From Seonamhaeicola aphaedonensis (GTDB lineage: Bacteria; Bacteroidota; Bacteroidia; Flavobacteriales; Flavobacteriaceae), in assembly GCF_003386195.1 (NCBI RefSeq), contig NZ_QRDX01000004.1, forward strand, positions 124,001 through 188,000: a stretch of 64,000 nt of DNA, in the 5' to 3' direction. Positions 45,144-54,858 of the stretch are shown here, in pieces. A program made the position numbers and the translations under genes. How positions within the stretch are numbered: the first letter of the stretch is position 1; each line of letters begins with the position of its first letter. The notes under the pieces are model-generated. The model was not told the origin of the DNA and ran no database searches. It saw nothing but the letters and a program-made list of their open reading frames with translations.

Positions 45144-46382
45144 ATGATCTCTAAAGAACAAATTATCAAACGGTTTATAAGTTATGTAACCATAGATACA
45201 GAATCTGATCCTAACTCTAACACTACCCCAAGTACAAAAAAGCAATGGAATTTGGCCAACAAATTAGCTGAAGAGTTAAAAACTATTGGTATGCAAGATG
45301 TATGTATTGATGAAAACGCTTATGTCATGGCTACATTACCAGCAAATGTGGAACACAAAGTACCAACAATTGGATTTATTGCTCATTTTGATACTTCGCC
45401 TGATTTTACTGGCTCAAATGTAAAACCTCAAATACATAAAAACTATTTGGGAAGCGATATTTTACTTAATAAAGAAGAACAGATTGTACTCTCGCCAGAT
45501 TACTTTGAAGATCTACGCTTATATATAGGACAAACACTCATTACTACTGACGGAACTACACTTTTAGGAGCCGATGATAAAGCTGGTATTTGTGAAATAA
45601 TGTCTGCCATGGAATATTTAATTCAAAATCCAGATATTAAACATGGAAAAATTAGGGTAGGTTTTACACCCGATGAAGAAATTGGTAGAGGGGCACACAA
45701 ATTTGATGTTGAAAAATTTGGTGCAGATTGGGCTTATACAATGGATGGTAGTCAAATTGGCGAACTAGAATACGAAAACTTTAATGCTGCTGCAGCCATA
45801 GTGAAAATAAAGGGAAAAATTGTACATCCAGGATACGCCAAAGGCAAAATGGTAAACTCTATGTATATAGCTACTGAGTTTATCAATTCACTTCCAAAAA
45901 TGGAAACTCCAGAACACACAGAAGACAATCAAGGATTTTTTCATCTATGTTCAGTCAAGGGAGCTGTTGATGAAACCACTCTAGAATACATTATAAGAGA
46001 TCATGATAAAAAACACTTTGAAGCGAGAAAAGAAGTCATGCTAAACCTTACTAATGAACTCAATTCTCAGTATGGAAGTGAAATTATTATTACCCAAATT
46101 AAAGATCAATATTATAATATGCGAGAAAAAATAGAACCCGTCATGCATATCGTTGATATTGCTGAAGAAGCTATGATACAAGTAGGTGTTAAGCCAATAA
46201 TTAAAGCTATTAGAGGAGGTACTGATGGGTCTCAATTAAGTTACATGGGCTTACCCTGTCCTAATATTTTCGCTGGGGGTCATAATTTTCATGGCCGTTA
46301 TGAATATGTTCCTGTCGAAAGCATGATTAAAGCTACTGAAGTTATTTGTAAAATCGCTGAATTAACAGCCATAAAAACTTAA
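45144..46382 (+). CDS. pepT: Peptidase T (tripeptide aminopeptidase)
   Basis: A 412-residue cytoplasmic zinc peptidase of the M20 family that removes N-terminal residues from tripeptides. Zinc-ligand segments are [14 protein letters not shown], the bridging aspartate in [13 protein letters not shown], and the catalytic glutamate pair in [33 protein letters not shown] is typical of PepT. The last ligand histidine lies in [12 protein letters not shown]. It is a single gene by spacing. Confidence 0.95.
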   Translation: MISKEQIIKRFISYVTIDTESDPNSNTTPSTKKQWNLANKLAEELKTIGMQDVCIDENAYVMATLPANVEHKVPTIGFIAHFDTSPDFTGSNVKPQIHKNYLGSDILLNKEEQIVLSPDYFEDLRLYIGQTLITTDGTTLLGADDKAGICEIMSAMEYLIQNPDIKHGKIRVGFTPDEEIGRGAHKFDVEKFGADWAYTMDGSQIGELEYENFNAAAAIVKIKGKIVHPGYAKGKMVNSMYIATEFINSLPKMETPEHTEDNQGFFHLCSVKGAVDETTLEYIIRDHDKKHFEARKEVMLNLTNELNSQYGSEIIITQIKDQYYNMREKIEPVMHIVDIAEEAMIQVGVKPIIKAIRGGTDGSQLSYMGLPCPNIFAGGHNFHGRYEYVPVESMIKATEVICKIAELTAIKT

Positions 46383-46510
46383 ACGAAATAGATTTATAAA
46401 GAGTTCTAACTTAGTTAAATCAAGTCTATATAAGACTGGGAATGTTTTAATGAAAATATTTTCCGTCTACCAAAAAAAAAGTCAACCAATAATAACTAAT
46501 TAATAACATT

Positions 46511-47422
46511 ATGAAATTCAATAACATTCTAGAAAGTATAGGAAACACCCCCGTGGTAAGATTAAAAAAGCTATTTCCCGAGGCTAATGTATGGATGAAA
46601 CTTGAGAAAGCAAATCCAGGAGGCAGTATTAAAGACAGAATAGCTTTTGCTATGATTGAAGATGCCGAAAAAAAGGGACTCATTAAAGATGATACCGAAA
46701 TAATTGAACCAACATCTGGAAACACAGGTATAGGTTTAGCCATGGTAGCGGCTGTCAAAGGCTATAACCTTACTTTAGTGATGCCAGAATCCATGTCTGT
46801 TGAACGTCGTTCTTTAATGGCTGCATATGGAGCTAAACTTGTGTTAACTCCCAAAGAAGAAGGTTTAGGGGGTACGTTAGCTAAAGCCGATGAATTAGTT
46901 GCTAACAATAGTAAGGCATGGATGCCCTCTCAATTTACTAATCCTGCCAACCCTGAAATTCACCAAAAAACTACCGCAATTGAAATAACTAATGATTTTC
47001 CAGATGGTATAGATTATTTAATTACAGGAGTAGGTACGGGTGGTCATATAACTGGAATGTCCAGAGTATTAAAAGATAAACTTCCAAATTTAAAAGTTTT
47101 TGCCGTTGAACCTGATGATTCTGCAGTAATATCTGGTGGCGAACCTGGACCCCATCCATTACAAGGCATTGGCCCTGGATTTATACCAGAAGTTTTTGAA
47201 AAAAACTTAATTGATGGAGCCATTAGAATAACCAAAGATGAAGCTTTTTCTGAAGTTAAAAAGATTGCAAAAACAGAAGGTATCCTCGTGGGTATTTCTA
47301 CTGGAGCGTCTTTGGCTGCCGTTAGAAAAAAACTAAAAGATATCGATCACAGCAAAACTGTTTTAACCATGAATTACGACACCGGAGAACGCTACCTCTC
47401 TGTTGAAGATTTATTACAATAA
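46511..47422 (+). CDS. cysM: Cysteine synthase (CysM/CysK type)
   Basis: A 303-residue PLP enzyme making cysteine from an activated serine and sulfide or thiosulfate. It has the opening [17 protein letters not shown], the PLP lysine in [11 protein letters not shown], the substrate loop [10 protein letters not shown] and the phosphate cradle [10 protein letters not shown]. The short length and [10 protein letters not shown] pattern favour CysM, but CysK cannot be excluded by eye. It is followed by a strong terminator. Confidence 0.92.
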   Translation: MKFNNILESIGNTPVVRLKKLFPEANVWMKLEKANPGGSIKDRIAFAMIEDAEKKGLIKDDTEIIEPTSGNTGIGLAMVAAVKGYNLTLVMPESMSVERRSLMAAYGAKLVLTPKEEGLGGTLAKADELVANNSKAWMPSQFTNPANPEIHQKTTAIEITNDFPDGIDYLITGVGTGGHITGMSRVLKDKLPNLKVFAVEPDDSAVISGGEPGPHPLQGIGPGFIPEVFEKNLIDGAIRITKDEAFSEVKKIAKTEGILVGISTGASLAAVRKKLKDIDHSKTVLTMNYDTGERYLSVEDLLQ

Positions 47423-47442
47423 CCTGAGTTTTATTTGAAAAC

Positions 47443-47473
47443 AAAAAGGCTTCCTTGTTAGGAAGCCTTTTTT
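47443..47473. terminator. Bidirectional intrinsic terminator
   Basis: Stem GGCTTCC (47448-47454) / GGAAGCC (47461-47467) flanked by A5 and T6. It lies between cysM and the convergent yajC operon. Confidence 0.88.
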
Positions 47474-47500
47474 ACATGTATCTTTTTTTGAGATAGTCTA

Positions 47501-47788
47501 TTATTTAGCAGTAGCACTCAGTTTACTACTCATTTCCATTGAAATAAATGAGCGCTCTAGTTTTAATTTTCCAGACATGGTTTCAATAATACAAGTTCCG
47601 TCTTTGTCATTAAGCTCTAAAACTTTACCATGTAAACCGCTCTTGGTAACTATTCTATCTCCCTTTTTAAGTTCTGCAGCAAATTTCTTTTCTTTTTTTG
47701 CACGTTTCATTTGCGGTGCAATCATAAAGAAATACACGACTACAAACATTAAAATAAATGGCATAAATGCCCCAATTCCTTCTCCCAT
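47501..47788 (-). CDS. yajC: Preprotein translocase subunit YajC
   Basis: A 95-residue protein with one N-terminal membrane helix (about residues 6-24, FMPFILMFVVVYFFMIAPQ) and a small cytoplasmic domain containing GDRIVTKSGLHGKV. YajC associates with SecDF at the Sec translocon. It is the last gene of a nusB-DUF1573-yajC run, an order I recall from other Bacteroidetes, where YbbR-like and coaE genes often follow; here a terminator follows instead. Confidence 0.95.
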   Translation of the reverse strand: MGEGIGAFMPFILMFVVVYFFMIAPQMKRAKKEKKFAAELKKGDRIVTKSGLHGKVLELNDKDGTCIIETMSGKLKLERSFISMEMSSKLSATAK

Positions 47789-47797
47789 TTTTATAAT

Positions 47798-48283
47798 TTA
47801 TTGAACTACCGTTTTTGTAGTATTATTGTTAGCATTTGGGTCTGTTTTTACAAATGCAGTTATTTTTACCGTTTCTTTTCCTTTTTCTGTATTGGCGGTA
47901 ACCGTAATAGTCTTAGATACTTTATTAGAACCACTACCGTTAAATTTAACCGAAAACTCTCCAGTGTCACCAGGGGCTAAAGGATCTCTACTCCAATCTT
48001 CTGGTACTGTACAGCCACAAGAACTTTTAATATCAGTAATTACCAATGGCGCGTCACCAACATTTTTGTACTTAAAAGTAGTTGATACTGATTTTTTGGC
48101 TTCTATTTCACCAAAATCATGCTCTGTTTTATCAAACTCAATCACAGGAAATTTTGAGGCGTTAGCATCTCTTTCTGCTGCAGCGGCAATATTACTTTCG
48201 TCAATCTTTTTGGCCGCATTCTCTTTACAAGAAGTAAAGGCTATTAAACATATAGCACTTAAACCTAATATTAGTTTCTTCAT
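47798..48283 (-). CDS. DUF1573 domain lipoprotein
   Basis: A 161-residue protein with a lipoprotein signal (lipobox cysteine C20 in IAFTSC). Its DUF1573 domain includes HDFGEIEAKKSVSTTFKYKN and the conserved DIKSSCGCTVPEDW. It is paralogous to the non-lipidated protein at 6428-6853, with which it shares the SSCGCT core. It lies 9 bp upstream of yajC and 84 bp downstream of nusB. The function is unknown; proximity to yajC suggests an envelope role. Confidence 0.85.
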   Translation of the reverse strand: MKKLILGLSAICLIAFTSCKENAAKKIDESNIAAAAERDANASKFPVIEFDKTEHDFGEIEAKKSVSTTFKYKNVGDAPLVITDIKSSCGCTVPEDWSRDPLAPGDTGEFSVKFNGSGSNKVSKTITVTANTEKGKETVKITAFVKTDPNANNNTTKTVVQ

Positions 48284-48367
48284 TATTATAAGTTTTTAAG
48301 TTAAGTGGCGTAAAAGTACTAATTATTTAACCGATTAAAAATTTTTTAAAGGCTTCTTAACAAGATT

Positions 48368-49312
48368 TTATAGTAAACCTCGCCCCATCTTTTTTAAAGT
48401 GCCTGCTTGCTGATATTCTTTTACCAGTTTATCTAAAATACCATTAATGAATATACTACTTTTTGGGGTTGAATATTCCTTTGCAATTTCTAAATACTCA
48501 TTAATGGTAACCTTTACAGGTATTGATGGAAAATTTTTCAATTCACAAATAGCCATTTGCATCAATGTGTAGTCAATATCTGCTATTCGATCTGCATCCC
48601 AGTTTTTTGTTTTTTGTTCTATTTCTTTGTTTATCAAACTTCGGTTAAGTAGGGTTTTAGTAAACAAATCAAGAGCAAATTGTTGGTCTTCTTCCTCCTT
48701 ATACAATTTGGGTGTAAAATGATACTTGGTATTTGTAAGTTTCGTTTTTCTTAAAAGTTTGAGAATGGTAGTATTTACTGTTGGAAGATCATCTAACCAA
48801 GTTAGGTTTTTATCTTCAATATAGTCATAAAGCTTTTCATTAGGAGCTATAATATCCTTGAATACATCTATAACAAAGGCTTTATCTTCCTTAAAATCAG
48901 AAACTCTGGTTTGCATATACTCATGATACAATTCACTTGACGTTATAGCTTTAAAAATAACTTCAACATACTCACTATCATGTTCCCAGTTATTAATTTT
49001 ATAGGTTTCTAACTGGTTTTTAAGCTCTGAATCATTACTTAATAACTCGAGTAACTGATTGTTTATAAACTTTCTATTAGGATTTTTATCCTCTTTGGTA
49101 GCAAGAAGTTTTTGTTGCTTCTTTTGTAAATCTGTTACAGCTCTTTTCCTAACCTGTAATAGTAAAGAAATAAGTAAAAGATATAAGCTGTACATATTAT
49201 CTATGCTAAACAATAAAAATTTTTGATCTTTACTAAAGTCGTCACTTTCATTTCCTTTAAAAGCATACAACGTTTGCATAACTTTTACGCGAATATGTCT
49301 TCTGTTTAGCAT
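48368..49312 (-). CDS. nusB: Transcription antitermination factor NusB, long form
   Basis: A 314-residue protein, more than twice the length of E. coli NusB. The canonical NusB helical domain is the C-terminal part, with NWDADRIADIDYTLMQMAICELKNFPSIPVKVTINEYLEIAKEYSTPKSSIFINGILDKL in pattern (key residues: DRIADIDY, VTINEYLE, FINGILD). The N-terminal ~180 residues begin MLNRRHIRVKVMQTLYAF, so the NusB fold is split by a long helical insert, a form usual in Bacteroidetes. It binds BoxA RNA with NusE in rRNA antitermination. Confidence 0.92.
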   Translation of the reverse strand: MLNRRHIRVKVMQTLYAFKGNESDDFSKDQKFLLFSIDNMYSLYLLLISLLLQVRKRAVTDLQKKQQKLLATKEDKNPNRKFINNQLLELLSNDSELKNQLETYKINNWEHDSEYVEVIFKAITSSELYHEYMQTRVSDFKEDKAFVIDVFKDIIAPNEKLYDYIEDKNLTWLDDLPTVNTTILKLLRKTKLTNTKYHFTPKLYKEEEDQQFALDLFTKTLLNRSLINKEIEQKTKNWDADRIADIDYTLMQMAICELKNFPSIPVKVTINEYLEIAKEYSTPKSSIFINGILDKLVKEYQQAGTLKKMGRGLL

Positions 49313-49488
49313 AATTACAAAGAACTTAATTTAGAATAATGTAAAATATTTTCCGTTTTACGCTGCAAAAATAATATTATTTTAAATAGTAGCTCTATTT
49401 TCAATCTTATATTATTGTCAATTTAACTTTAGGGTATTTTTAACAATTACTAAACTGTTTTTAAGGCTAGATATAGCATTATATGCCC

Positions 49489-49496
49489 TATATTTG
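49489..49496 (+). promoter_or_regulatory. -7 box TATATTTG of the ABC transporter gene
   Basis: Exact TAnnTTTG match 9 bp before the ATG at 49506. The transcript would be nearly leaderless. It overlaps and excludes the in-frame TTG at 49494. Confidence 0.6.
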
Positions 49497-49505
49497 CTAC
49501 TTTCT

Positions 49506-51263
49506 ATGAAAGAATTACAACATTTAAACAAATACTTTTTAAAGTATAAAACTCATCTTATCTTAGGAAGCATAATTACTGTTGCTGCTAGAATATTTTT
49601 GCTTTATACCCCTAGATACGTCAAAAAGATTTTTATTGCTATAGAACGTTTTGATAATAAAACAATTTCAGAAAGTGTTTTTAAATCTGAACTAGCCGAG
49701 GCTATTATCTGGATAATTTGCGCCGCTTTAATTGCAGCAATTCTTACGTTTTTTATGAGACAAACTATTATTAACGTATCGCGTTACATTGAGTTTGACC
49801 TTAAAAATGAAATCTATGAACAGTACCAGCGACTCTCTTTAAATTTCTACAAAAAAAACAGAACGGGAGATTTAATGAATCGCATTACCGAAGATGTAAC
49901 CAGAGTGCGTATGTATGCAGGTCCTGCTATTATGTATAGTATTAATACGGTTGCTTTATTTGTTGTGGCGTTAATTTACATGTTTAAAGCAGCTCCTATA
50001 TTAACATTCTATACCGTTTTGCCACTACCCATTCTCTCATTAGTTATCTATAAACTGAGTAGAGAAATTCACAAAAGAAGTACTATTGTTCAAGAGTACT
50101 TATCTAAGTTGTCTACTTACACACAAGAATCTTTCAGTGGTATTTCAGTAATAAAAGCTTATGGTATTGAACCTCAAACAGCCTCTAGTTTTAATTCACT
50201 CGCAAGTGAAAGTAAGGAAAAACAAGTGAATTTAGCTAAAGTTCAGGCTTGGTTTTTCCCCATGATGATACTCCTTATTGGTACTAGTAACCTCCTAGTT
50301 ATTTATATAGGTGGTATGCAATATATTAATGGAGACATTGAGAGTTTAGGAACTATTGCTGAGTTTATTATTTACGTAAATATGCTCACATGGCCAGTTG
50401 CTACTGTAGGCTGGGTGACCTCAATTGTGCAACAAGCAGAAGCATCACAAAAACGAATCAATGAATTCTTAAAAATTGAGCCAGAAATTAAAAACACCGT
50501 CAATACACCAACAGATATTATAGGAGCTATTACTTTTAAGAATGTATCGTTTACCTATGACGATACCAATATTGAAGCTTTAAAGGGGATTAGTTTTGAG
50601 ATAAAAGAAGGAGAAACACTTGCTATTTTGGGTAAAACTGGATCTGGAAAATCTACCATTTTAGATTTAATAGGTAGGCTTTATGATATTTCTGAAGGCG
50701 AAATTCTTGTTAATGGATTGGCTATTGAAAAACATAATCTTTACAATTTAAGAAATAGCATTGGCTATGTACCTCAAGATGCTTTTCTGTTTTCAGACAC
50801 TATAAAAAATAACATTAAGTTTGGTAAAGAAGAGGCTACTGATGATGATGTTATTCAAGCCGCCAAAAATGCTCAAGTTCATAAAAACATTATAAAGTTC
50901 AATAAAGGTTATGACACCATTTTAGGTGAACGTGGTATTACATTATCTGGTGGACAAAAACAACGTGTATCTATTGCTAGGGCTATCATAAAATCTCCAA
51001 AAATTTTATTATTTGATGATTGCCTTTCAGCGGTTGACACGGAAACTGAGGAAAAAATTCTTAAAAATCTTAACAAAATTTCGCGAGGAAAAACCTCCAT
51101 TATTGTGAGTCATCGGGTATCATCAGCTAAAAATGCAGATAAAATTATTGTACTTGAAGATGGAAAAATTGTACAAGAAGGCACCCATGAAACACTAATT
51201 AACTCAGAAGGTTACTACAAGCATCTGTATTTAAAACAAATAAGTGAAACCTCAGCAACATAA
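49506..51263 (+). CDS. ABC exporter, fused membrane and ATPase domains
   Basis: A 585-residue half-transporter of the MdlA/MsbA type. Six membrane helices occupy about residues 15-300. The nucleotide-binding domain has Walker A GKTGSGKST, the Q-loop in GYVPQDAF, the signature LSGGQKQR and Walker B ILLFDDCLSAVD. The usual catalytic glutamate after Walker B is aspartate here, as in the degenerate site of heterodimeric exporters, so it may pair with another half-transporter encoded elsewhere. The substrate is unknown; lipids or drugs are typical for the family. Confidence 0.92.
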   Translation: MKELQHLNKYFLKYKTHLILGSIITVAARIFLLYTPRYVKKIFIAIERFDNKTISESVFKSELAEAIIWIICAALIAAILTFFMRQTIINVSRYIEFDLKNEIYEQYQRLSLNFYKKNRTGDLMNRITEDVTRVRMYAGPAIMYSINTVALFVVALIYMFKAAPILTFYTVLPLPILSLVIYKLSREIHKRSTIVQEYLSKLSTYTQESFSGISVIKAYGIEPQTASSFNSLASESKEKQVNLAKVQAWFFPMMILLIGTSNLLVIYIGGMQYINGDIESLGTIAEFIIYVNMLTWPVATVGWVTSIVQQAEASQKRINEFLKIEPEIKNTVNTPTDIIGAITFKNVSFTYDDTNIEALKGISFEIKEGETLAILGKTGSGKSTILDLIGRLYDISEGEILVNGLAIEKHNLYNLRNSIGYVPQDAFLFSDTIKNNIKFGKEEATDDDVIQAAKNAQVHKNIIKFNKGYDTILGERGITLSGGQKQRVSIARAIIKSPKILLFDDCLSAVDTETEEKILKNLNKISRGKTSIIVSHRVSSAKNADKIIVLEDGKIVQEGTHETLINSEGYYKHLYLKQISETSAT

Positions 51264-51390
51264 ACTTTAAATTAGTTACTCAGTTAAAAAAGGAAGTTAA
51301 AAAAAAGAAACTTCATAATTTGTTGGTTAATATCGGTTTTTTTTAGATTTTTGATACGCAAATGATAATTCAAATAAATTTCTAATAACT

Positions 51391-51786
51391 ATGAATAATA
51401 ATGATATGATGGAGAGAGAAGAGATTTTTTCTAAGGTTTTAAGAGCTGGAAGACGTACTTATTTTTTTGATGTAAGAGCCACAAAAGCAGATGATTATTA
51501 CTTAACCATTACTGAAAGTAAAAAGTTTACAAACGATGATGGGTCGTTCCATTACAAAAAGCATAAAATTTATCTTTATAAAGAAGACTTTATTGAGTTT
51601 AAGGATATTTTAGCTGAAATGACGGATTATATAATTGATGAAAAAGGAGACGAAGTTATAAGCGAACGCCACCAAAAAGACTTTAAGAAAGAGGAGAACA
51701 ACGATTATAATTCTTCTAAGTCTGAAACTGAAGATACCTTAAAAACAACCGAAAGTTTTACTGATGTTGACTTTGATGATATATAA
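51391..51786 (+). CDS. DUF3276 / PUR-type nucleic-acid-binding protein
   Basis: A 131-residue protein whose N-terminal ~85 residues match the bacterial PUR-alpha repeat family: EIFSKVLRAGRRTYFFDVRAT, YYLTITESKK, and YLYKEDFIEF. Bacterial members bind single-stranded DNA/RNA in structural studies of the family; the cellular role is unknown. The C-terminal tail (about residues 90-131) is acidic and disordered. It is a single gene followed by a terminator. Confidence 0.88.
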   Translation: MNNNDMMEREEIFSKVLRAGRRTYFFDVRATKADDYYLTITESKKFTNDDGSFHYKKHKIYLYKEDFIEFKDILAEMTDYIIDEKGDEVISERHQKDFKKEENNDYNSSKSETEDTLKTTESFTDVDFDDI

Positions 51787-51810
51787 TTGATTTTAATTAT
51801 CAATTTTCGA

Positions 51811-51844
51811 AGCTGTTATACTAAGTATAACAGCTTTTTTTTTT
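51811..51844. terminator. Intrinsic terminator
   Basis: Stem AGCTGTTATA (51811-51820) / TATAACAGCT (51826-51835) followed by a long T-run. It ends the PUR gene; on the other strand it abuts the acyltransferase stop. Confidence 0.88.
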
Positions 51845-52874
51845 ACAATTTTATTGCTAAAAGCCCGATTAACAAACTTAGAGCAAAATATGATAAAGCT
51901 ATAAACCAACCAAAGTATATTAATAAGATAAAGGTAATAAACATTATCCAAGCTGGTACCAAAGTTAAAGCTACTGTAAAACGAAACGTTGATTTAAACT
52001 CTAACTCCTCTATTATTGGTTCAATGGCAAGTTTCCATATAGCAAATGGCAATATCAAATTAATTTTAAGCAGCAACTTAAACAGCTTGTTTATGATTCT
52101 TGTATTTGATTTTCTCTCTGCTTTTACTTTTTTAAAACCACTTTTAAGACAAGCATTAACTTCCTGAGGTTTTAAAAAATCAACTTGTAACTCTTGAAGT
52201 CGCTTTAAACTACTTTTATAATCATCTTCAGGAATGTGAGTTGTCAATTGCATCAATTCCCATTGAATTTTGTTTTTTAAATTGGATACGGCTTTAGTTT
52301 TGTTTTCAGTGATAAACGCCTTAGCCGCTATTGGTTTACCAAAAAACATTGAAGCACTATCAGGAAAACTAAGTGCATCTTTATAATTTAATCCAACAGG
52401 AACCAATTGCAAATCCAAGCTTGGATATTTTTGTAAAGTATCAAAAACAATACGTGTAAATCCCTTACTTAATGGTCTTATTCGTCGTTCCAAATTATGA
52501 TTTCCTTCTGGAAATATCACAATAGACTCCCCTTGATTCAATAATTCAGTACAAGTAGCAAAAATGGCATTGTTATTATTTAGGTTATTCCATCCATCCC
52601 TAATTCTATAAACTGGAAGCATTTGTAAACTTTTTAACAACTTACTTACTAGTGTTTTTTTGAATACAGCTGCTCTTGTTAAAAAATATGAAAACTGGTT
52701 ACCATAAACCGCAATTAAAAGCGCATCTAAAAGCGCATTTTGATGATTTCCTAAAAGCAGTACTGGCTTATCTGTAGGAATATTTTCAATATTATGAATC
52801 CTTATTTTTTTAAAGTAGAAAAACATTCCCAACTTTAAATAGGCGCATACACTATGTAACCAAAGTTTTTTCAA
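51843..52874 (-). CDS. Lysophospholipid acyltransferase family protein (PlsC-like)
   Basis: A 343-residue membrane enzyme of the 1-acylglycerol-3-phosphate acyltransferase superfamily. The catalytic HX4D motif is GNHQNALLD (near residue 45) and the glycerol-phosphate motif is FPEGNHNLERRIRPL. Two C-terminal helices (about 290-340) are additional to a minimal PlsC. The acyl acceptor could be a lysophospholipid, glycerolipid or aminolipid. It is followed on the same strand by no other gene and preceded 11 bp upstream by the bile-acid:sodium symporter-like gene, suggesting an operon. Confidence 0.88.
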   Translation of the reverse strand: MKKLWLHSVCAYLKLGMFFYFKKIRIHNIENIPTDKPVLLLGNHQNALLDALLIAVYGNQFSYFLTRAAVFKKTLVSKLLKSLQMLPVYRIRDGWNNLNNNNAIFATCTELLNQGESIVIFPEGNHNLERRIRPLSKGFTRIVFDTLQKYPSLDLQLVPVGLNYKDALSFPDSASMFFGKPIAAKAFITENKTKAVSNLKNKIQWELMQLTTHIPEDDYKSSLKRLQELQVDFLKPQEVNACLKSGFKKVKAERKSNTRIINKLFKLLLKINLILPFAIWKLAIEPIIEELEFKSTFRFTVALTLVPAWIMFITFILLIYFGWFIALSYFALSLLIGLLAIKL

Positions 52875-52885
52875 GTACCAATGAT

Positions 52886-53782
52886 TTATTTTTCTTTACC
52901 TGACCAATAAAATGCCAACAACAATCCTGAAATTATATGCCATATACCCCAAAAAGCTACTAAAATGGCCATACCTCCAAGACCATTAAAAAATGTAAAT
53001 ATAAGTAGTAAACCTAATCCAGAATTTTGAATGCCTGTTTCTATAGCTATGGTTTTTTGATTTTTAAATGATAATTTAAATAATCTTGCCAACATAAACC
53101 CTAATAAAATAGCAATGATGTTGTGTGAAATACCTAAAAGCAATACATGATGAATGTAAACACTAAAAACATCTAGGTTATTGGCAAATGCCATGAGTAC
53201 AATAGCTCCAAAAATAAATATGGAAAAAGGTTTTAAAAATTTAGAGAGTTTTATGGCTACCGCTTCAGTATAAAACCTAATCAACATCCCAAAAAATAAA
53301 GGTATACCCAAAATAAGTATTACTAACTTTAGTAATTCTAACGGATTTAATGCTACGTCTTTTAAGATTTGTGACGTAGGCTGATACAAACTACCATAAA
53401 ACTGGAAGTTAAAAGGTGTCATGAAAATAGCAAAAAACGTAGCAAAGGCTGTCAAGCTGATAGAAAGTGCCGTGTTACCTTTTGCTAAATAGGTCATGAA
53501 ATTTGAGATATTTCCCCCTGGACAAGCCGCAACCATCATCATCCCTAAAGCAATACTGGGTTGTGGTTTTATAAGCATAATGACAAGAAAAGTTACTAAT
53601 GGCAATAATACAAATTGCGACATCACACCTACTAAAACCAGCTTTGGTTGTTTTATTAAATTTTTAAAATCGTTAAGTGTAATACCCAAGGCCACACCAA
53701 ACATAACTACGGCCAAGGCAATATTAAGTATCCAGAGACCACCACTATCAAAGTTTATTTTTACTGAATCTAACTCCTGCAT
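52886..53782 (-). CDS. Bile acid:sodium symporter family protein
   Basis: A 298-residue protein with nine or ten membrane helices and the BASS-family crossover motifs: MMVAACPGGNISNFMTYLAKGN in TM4 (key residues ACPGGNISN) and the TM9 ETGIQNSGLG. The fold couples organic-anion transport to sodium. Bacterial substrates include pantoate and other carboxylates; none can be assigned here. It lies between tRNA-binding and acyltransferase genes with short gaps on the same strand. Confidence 0.9.
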   Translation of the reverse strand: MQELDSVKINFDSGGLWILNIALAVVMFGVALGITLNDFKNLIKQPKLVLVGVMSQFVLLPLVTFLVIMLIKPQPSIALGMMMVAACPGGNISNFMTYLAKGNTALSISLTAFATFFAIFMTPFNFQFYGSLYQPTSQILKDVALNPLELLKLVILILGIPLFFGMLIRFYTEAVAIKLSKFLKPFSIFIFGAIVLMAFANNLDVFSVYIHHVLLLGISHNIIAILLGFMLARLFKLSFKNQKTIAIETGIQNSGLGLLLIFTFFNGLGGMAILVAFWGIWHIISGLLLAFYWSGKEK

Positions 53783-53785
53783 GTG

Positions 53786-54121
53786 TCAAGATACCAAACT
53801 TCCATTTTTTACTTTGTTTTCAGGCTTTAAAAGAATAACGTCCTTACCGTTTACTGCCCCCAAAATCAAACATTCACTTATAAATTTGGCAATTTGCTTG
53901 CAAGGAAAGTTAACAACAGCTACAATTTGCTTTTGTAACAAATCTTCCATTTTATAACGTGTTGTAATTTGCGCCGAAGATTGTTTAATGCCCAATGCGC
54001 CAAAATCTATTGTTAATTTGTAGGCAGGATTTCTCGCTTCGGGAAAATCATTTACTCCAATAATAGTTCCCACTCTTAAATCTACTTTAGTAAAATCTTC
54101 AAAAGTTATTTCAGTGTTCAT
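53786..54121 (-). CDS. tRNA-binding domain protein, CsaA-like
   Basis: A 111-residue stand-alone tRNA-binding OB-fold protein: FEDFTKVDLRVGTIIGVNDFPEARNPAYKL, GIKQSSAQITTRY, VVNFPCKQIAKF and the final LLKPENKVKNG. CsaA binds tRNA and has chaperone-like activity in Bacillus, a property known for the family and not shown here. It is the first gene of a run with the BASS-family transporter 3 bp downstream. Confidence 0.92.
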   Translation of the reverse strand: MNTEITFEDFTKVDLRVGTIIGVNDFPEARNPAYKLTIDFGALGIKQSSAQITTRYKMEDLLQKQIVAVVNFPCKQIAKFISECLILGAVNGKDVILLKPENKVKNGSLVS

Positions 54122-54300
54122 CTTTTAAAAGTACACCAATTTTTTTATATAAAATTTCACAAGAATTAAATAAAAAAATTAGTGTACTAACCAGGTGTTT
54201 ACTGAAGTGAAACTATGTTTTGTAGATGTATTGTACAAAATTTAGCTTTTTACAGGAGAAAAAATACAAATTATCACGAACTTTGAAGAAATATAAAATT

Positions 54301-54858
54301 ATGGCCAGAACACCTTCAAATATGCTTCCTTTAGGGACAAAAGCACCAGAGTTTTCACTTTTCGATACTATTTCTAATTCAACCATAAATTTTAATGATA
54401 TAAAAGGTGAAAAAGGAACGGTTATCATGTTTATCTGTAATCATTGCCCATTTGTAATTCATGTAAATTCTGAAATTATTGACATTGCAAATACTTACAA
54501 GGAAAAAAGGATTGGTTTTGCTGCAATTTCAAGCAATGATGTAGTTAACTACCCTCAAGATAGCCCTGAAAAAATGAAAGCTCACGCCAAAAATGAAGGA
54601 TATCCATTTCCATATTTATATGATGAAACACAAGAGGTTGCCAAAGCTTACGATGCTGCTTGTACACCAGATTTTTATGTTTTTGATGCTGATAACAAAT
54701 TAGTTTACAGAGGGCAATTGGATGATTCCAGACCAGATAACGGAAAACCTTTAAATGGATCTGATTTAAGAAATGCCCTAGACTGTTTAATTACAGGAAA
54801 AGAAAACACTGAAATTCAGAAACCTAGTATTGGTTGTAATATCAAGTGGAAGGTTTAG
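54301..54858 (+). CDS. Thioredoxin-family redoxin, cytoplasmic
   Basis: A 185-residue AhpC/TSA-like thioredoxin-fold protein. The active-site motif is C46-N-H-C49 in FICNHCPFVIH, and the resolving/cis-Pro region is ACTPDFYVFD. There is no signal peptide when started at the ATG at 54301, which matches the usual N-terminus (LPLGTKAPEFSL). An upstream in-frame ATG at 54226 would add a charged 25-residue stretch of low plausibility. It is a paralogue of the exported redoxin at 26161-26781. It overlaps the convergent acetyltransferase gene by 4 bp. Confidence 0.88.
   Translation: MARTPSNMLPLGTKAPEFSLFDTISNSTINFNDIKGEKGTVIMFICNHCPFVIHVNSEIIDIANTYKEKRIGFAAISSNDVVNYPQDSPEKMKAHAKNEGYPFPYLYDETQEVAKAYDAACTPDFYVFDADNKLVYRGQLDDSRPDNGKPLNGSDLRNALDCLITGKENTEIQKPSIGCNIKWKV

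Noticed and set aside
51787-52167. Plus-strand 126-codon open frame after the PUR gene
   Set aside because: It lies antisense to the acyltransferase gene with its clear HX4D motif, and it begins inside the terminator region.
54226-54300. 25-residue N-terminal extension of the redoxin
   Set aside because: The extension is basic and unlike a signal peptide; the conserved N-terminus begins at the ATG at 54301.
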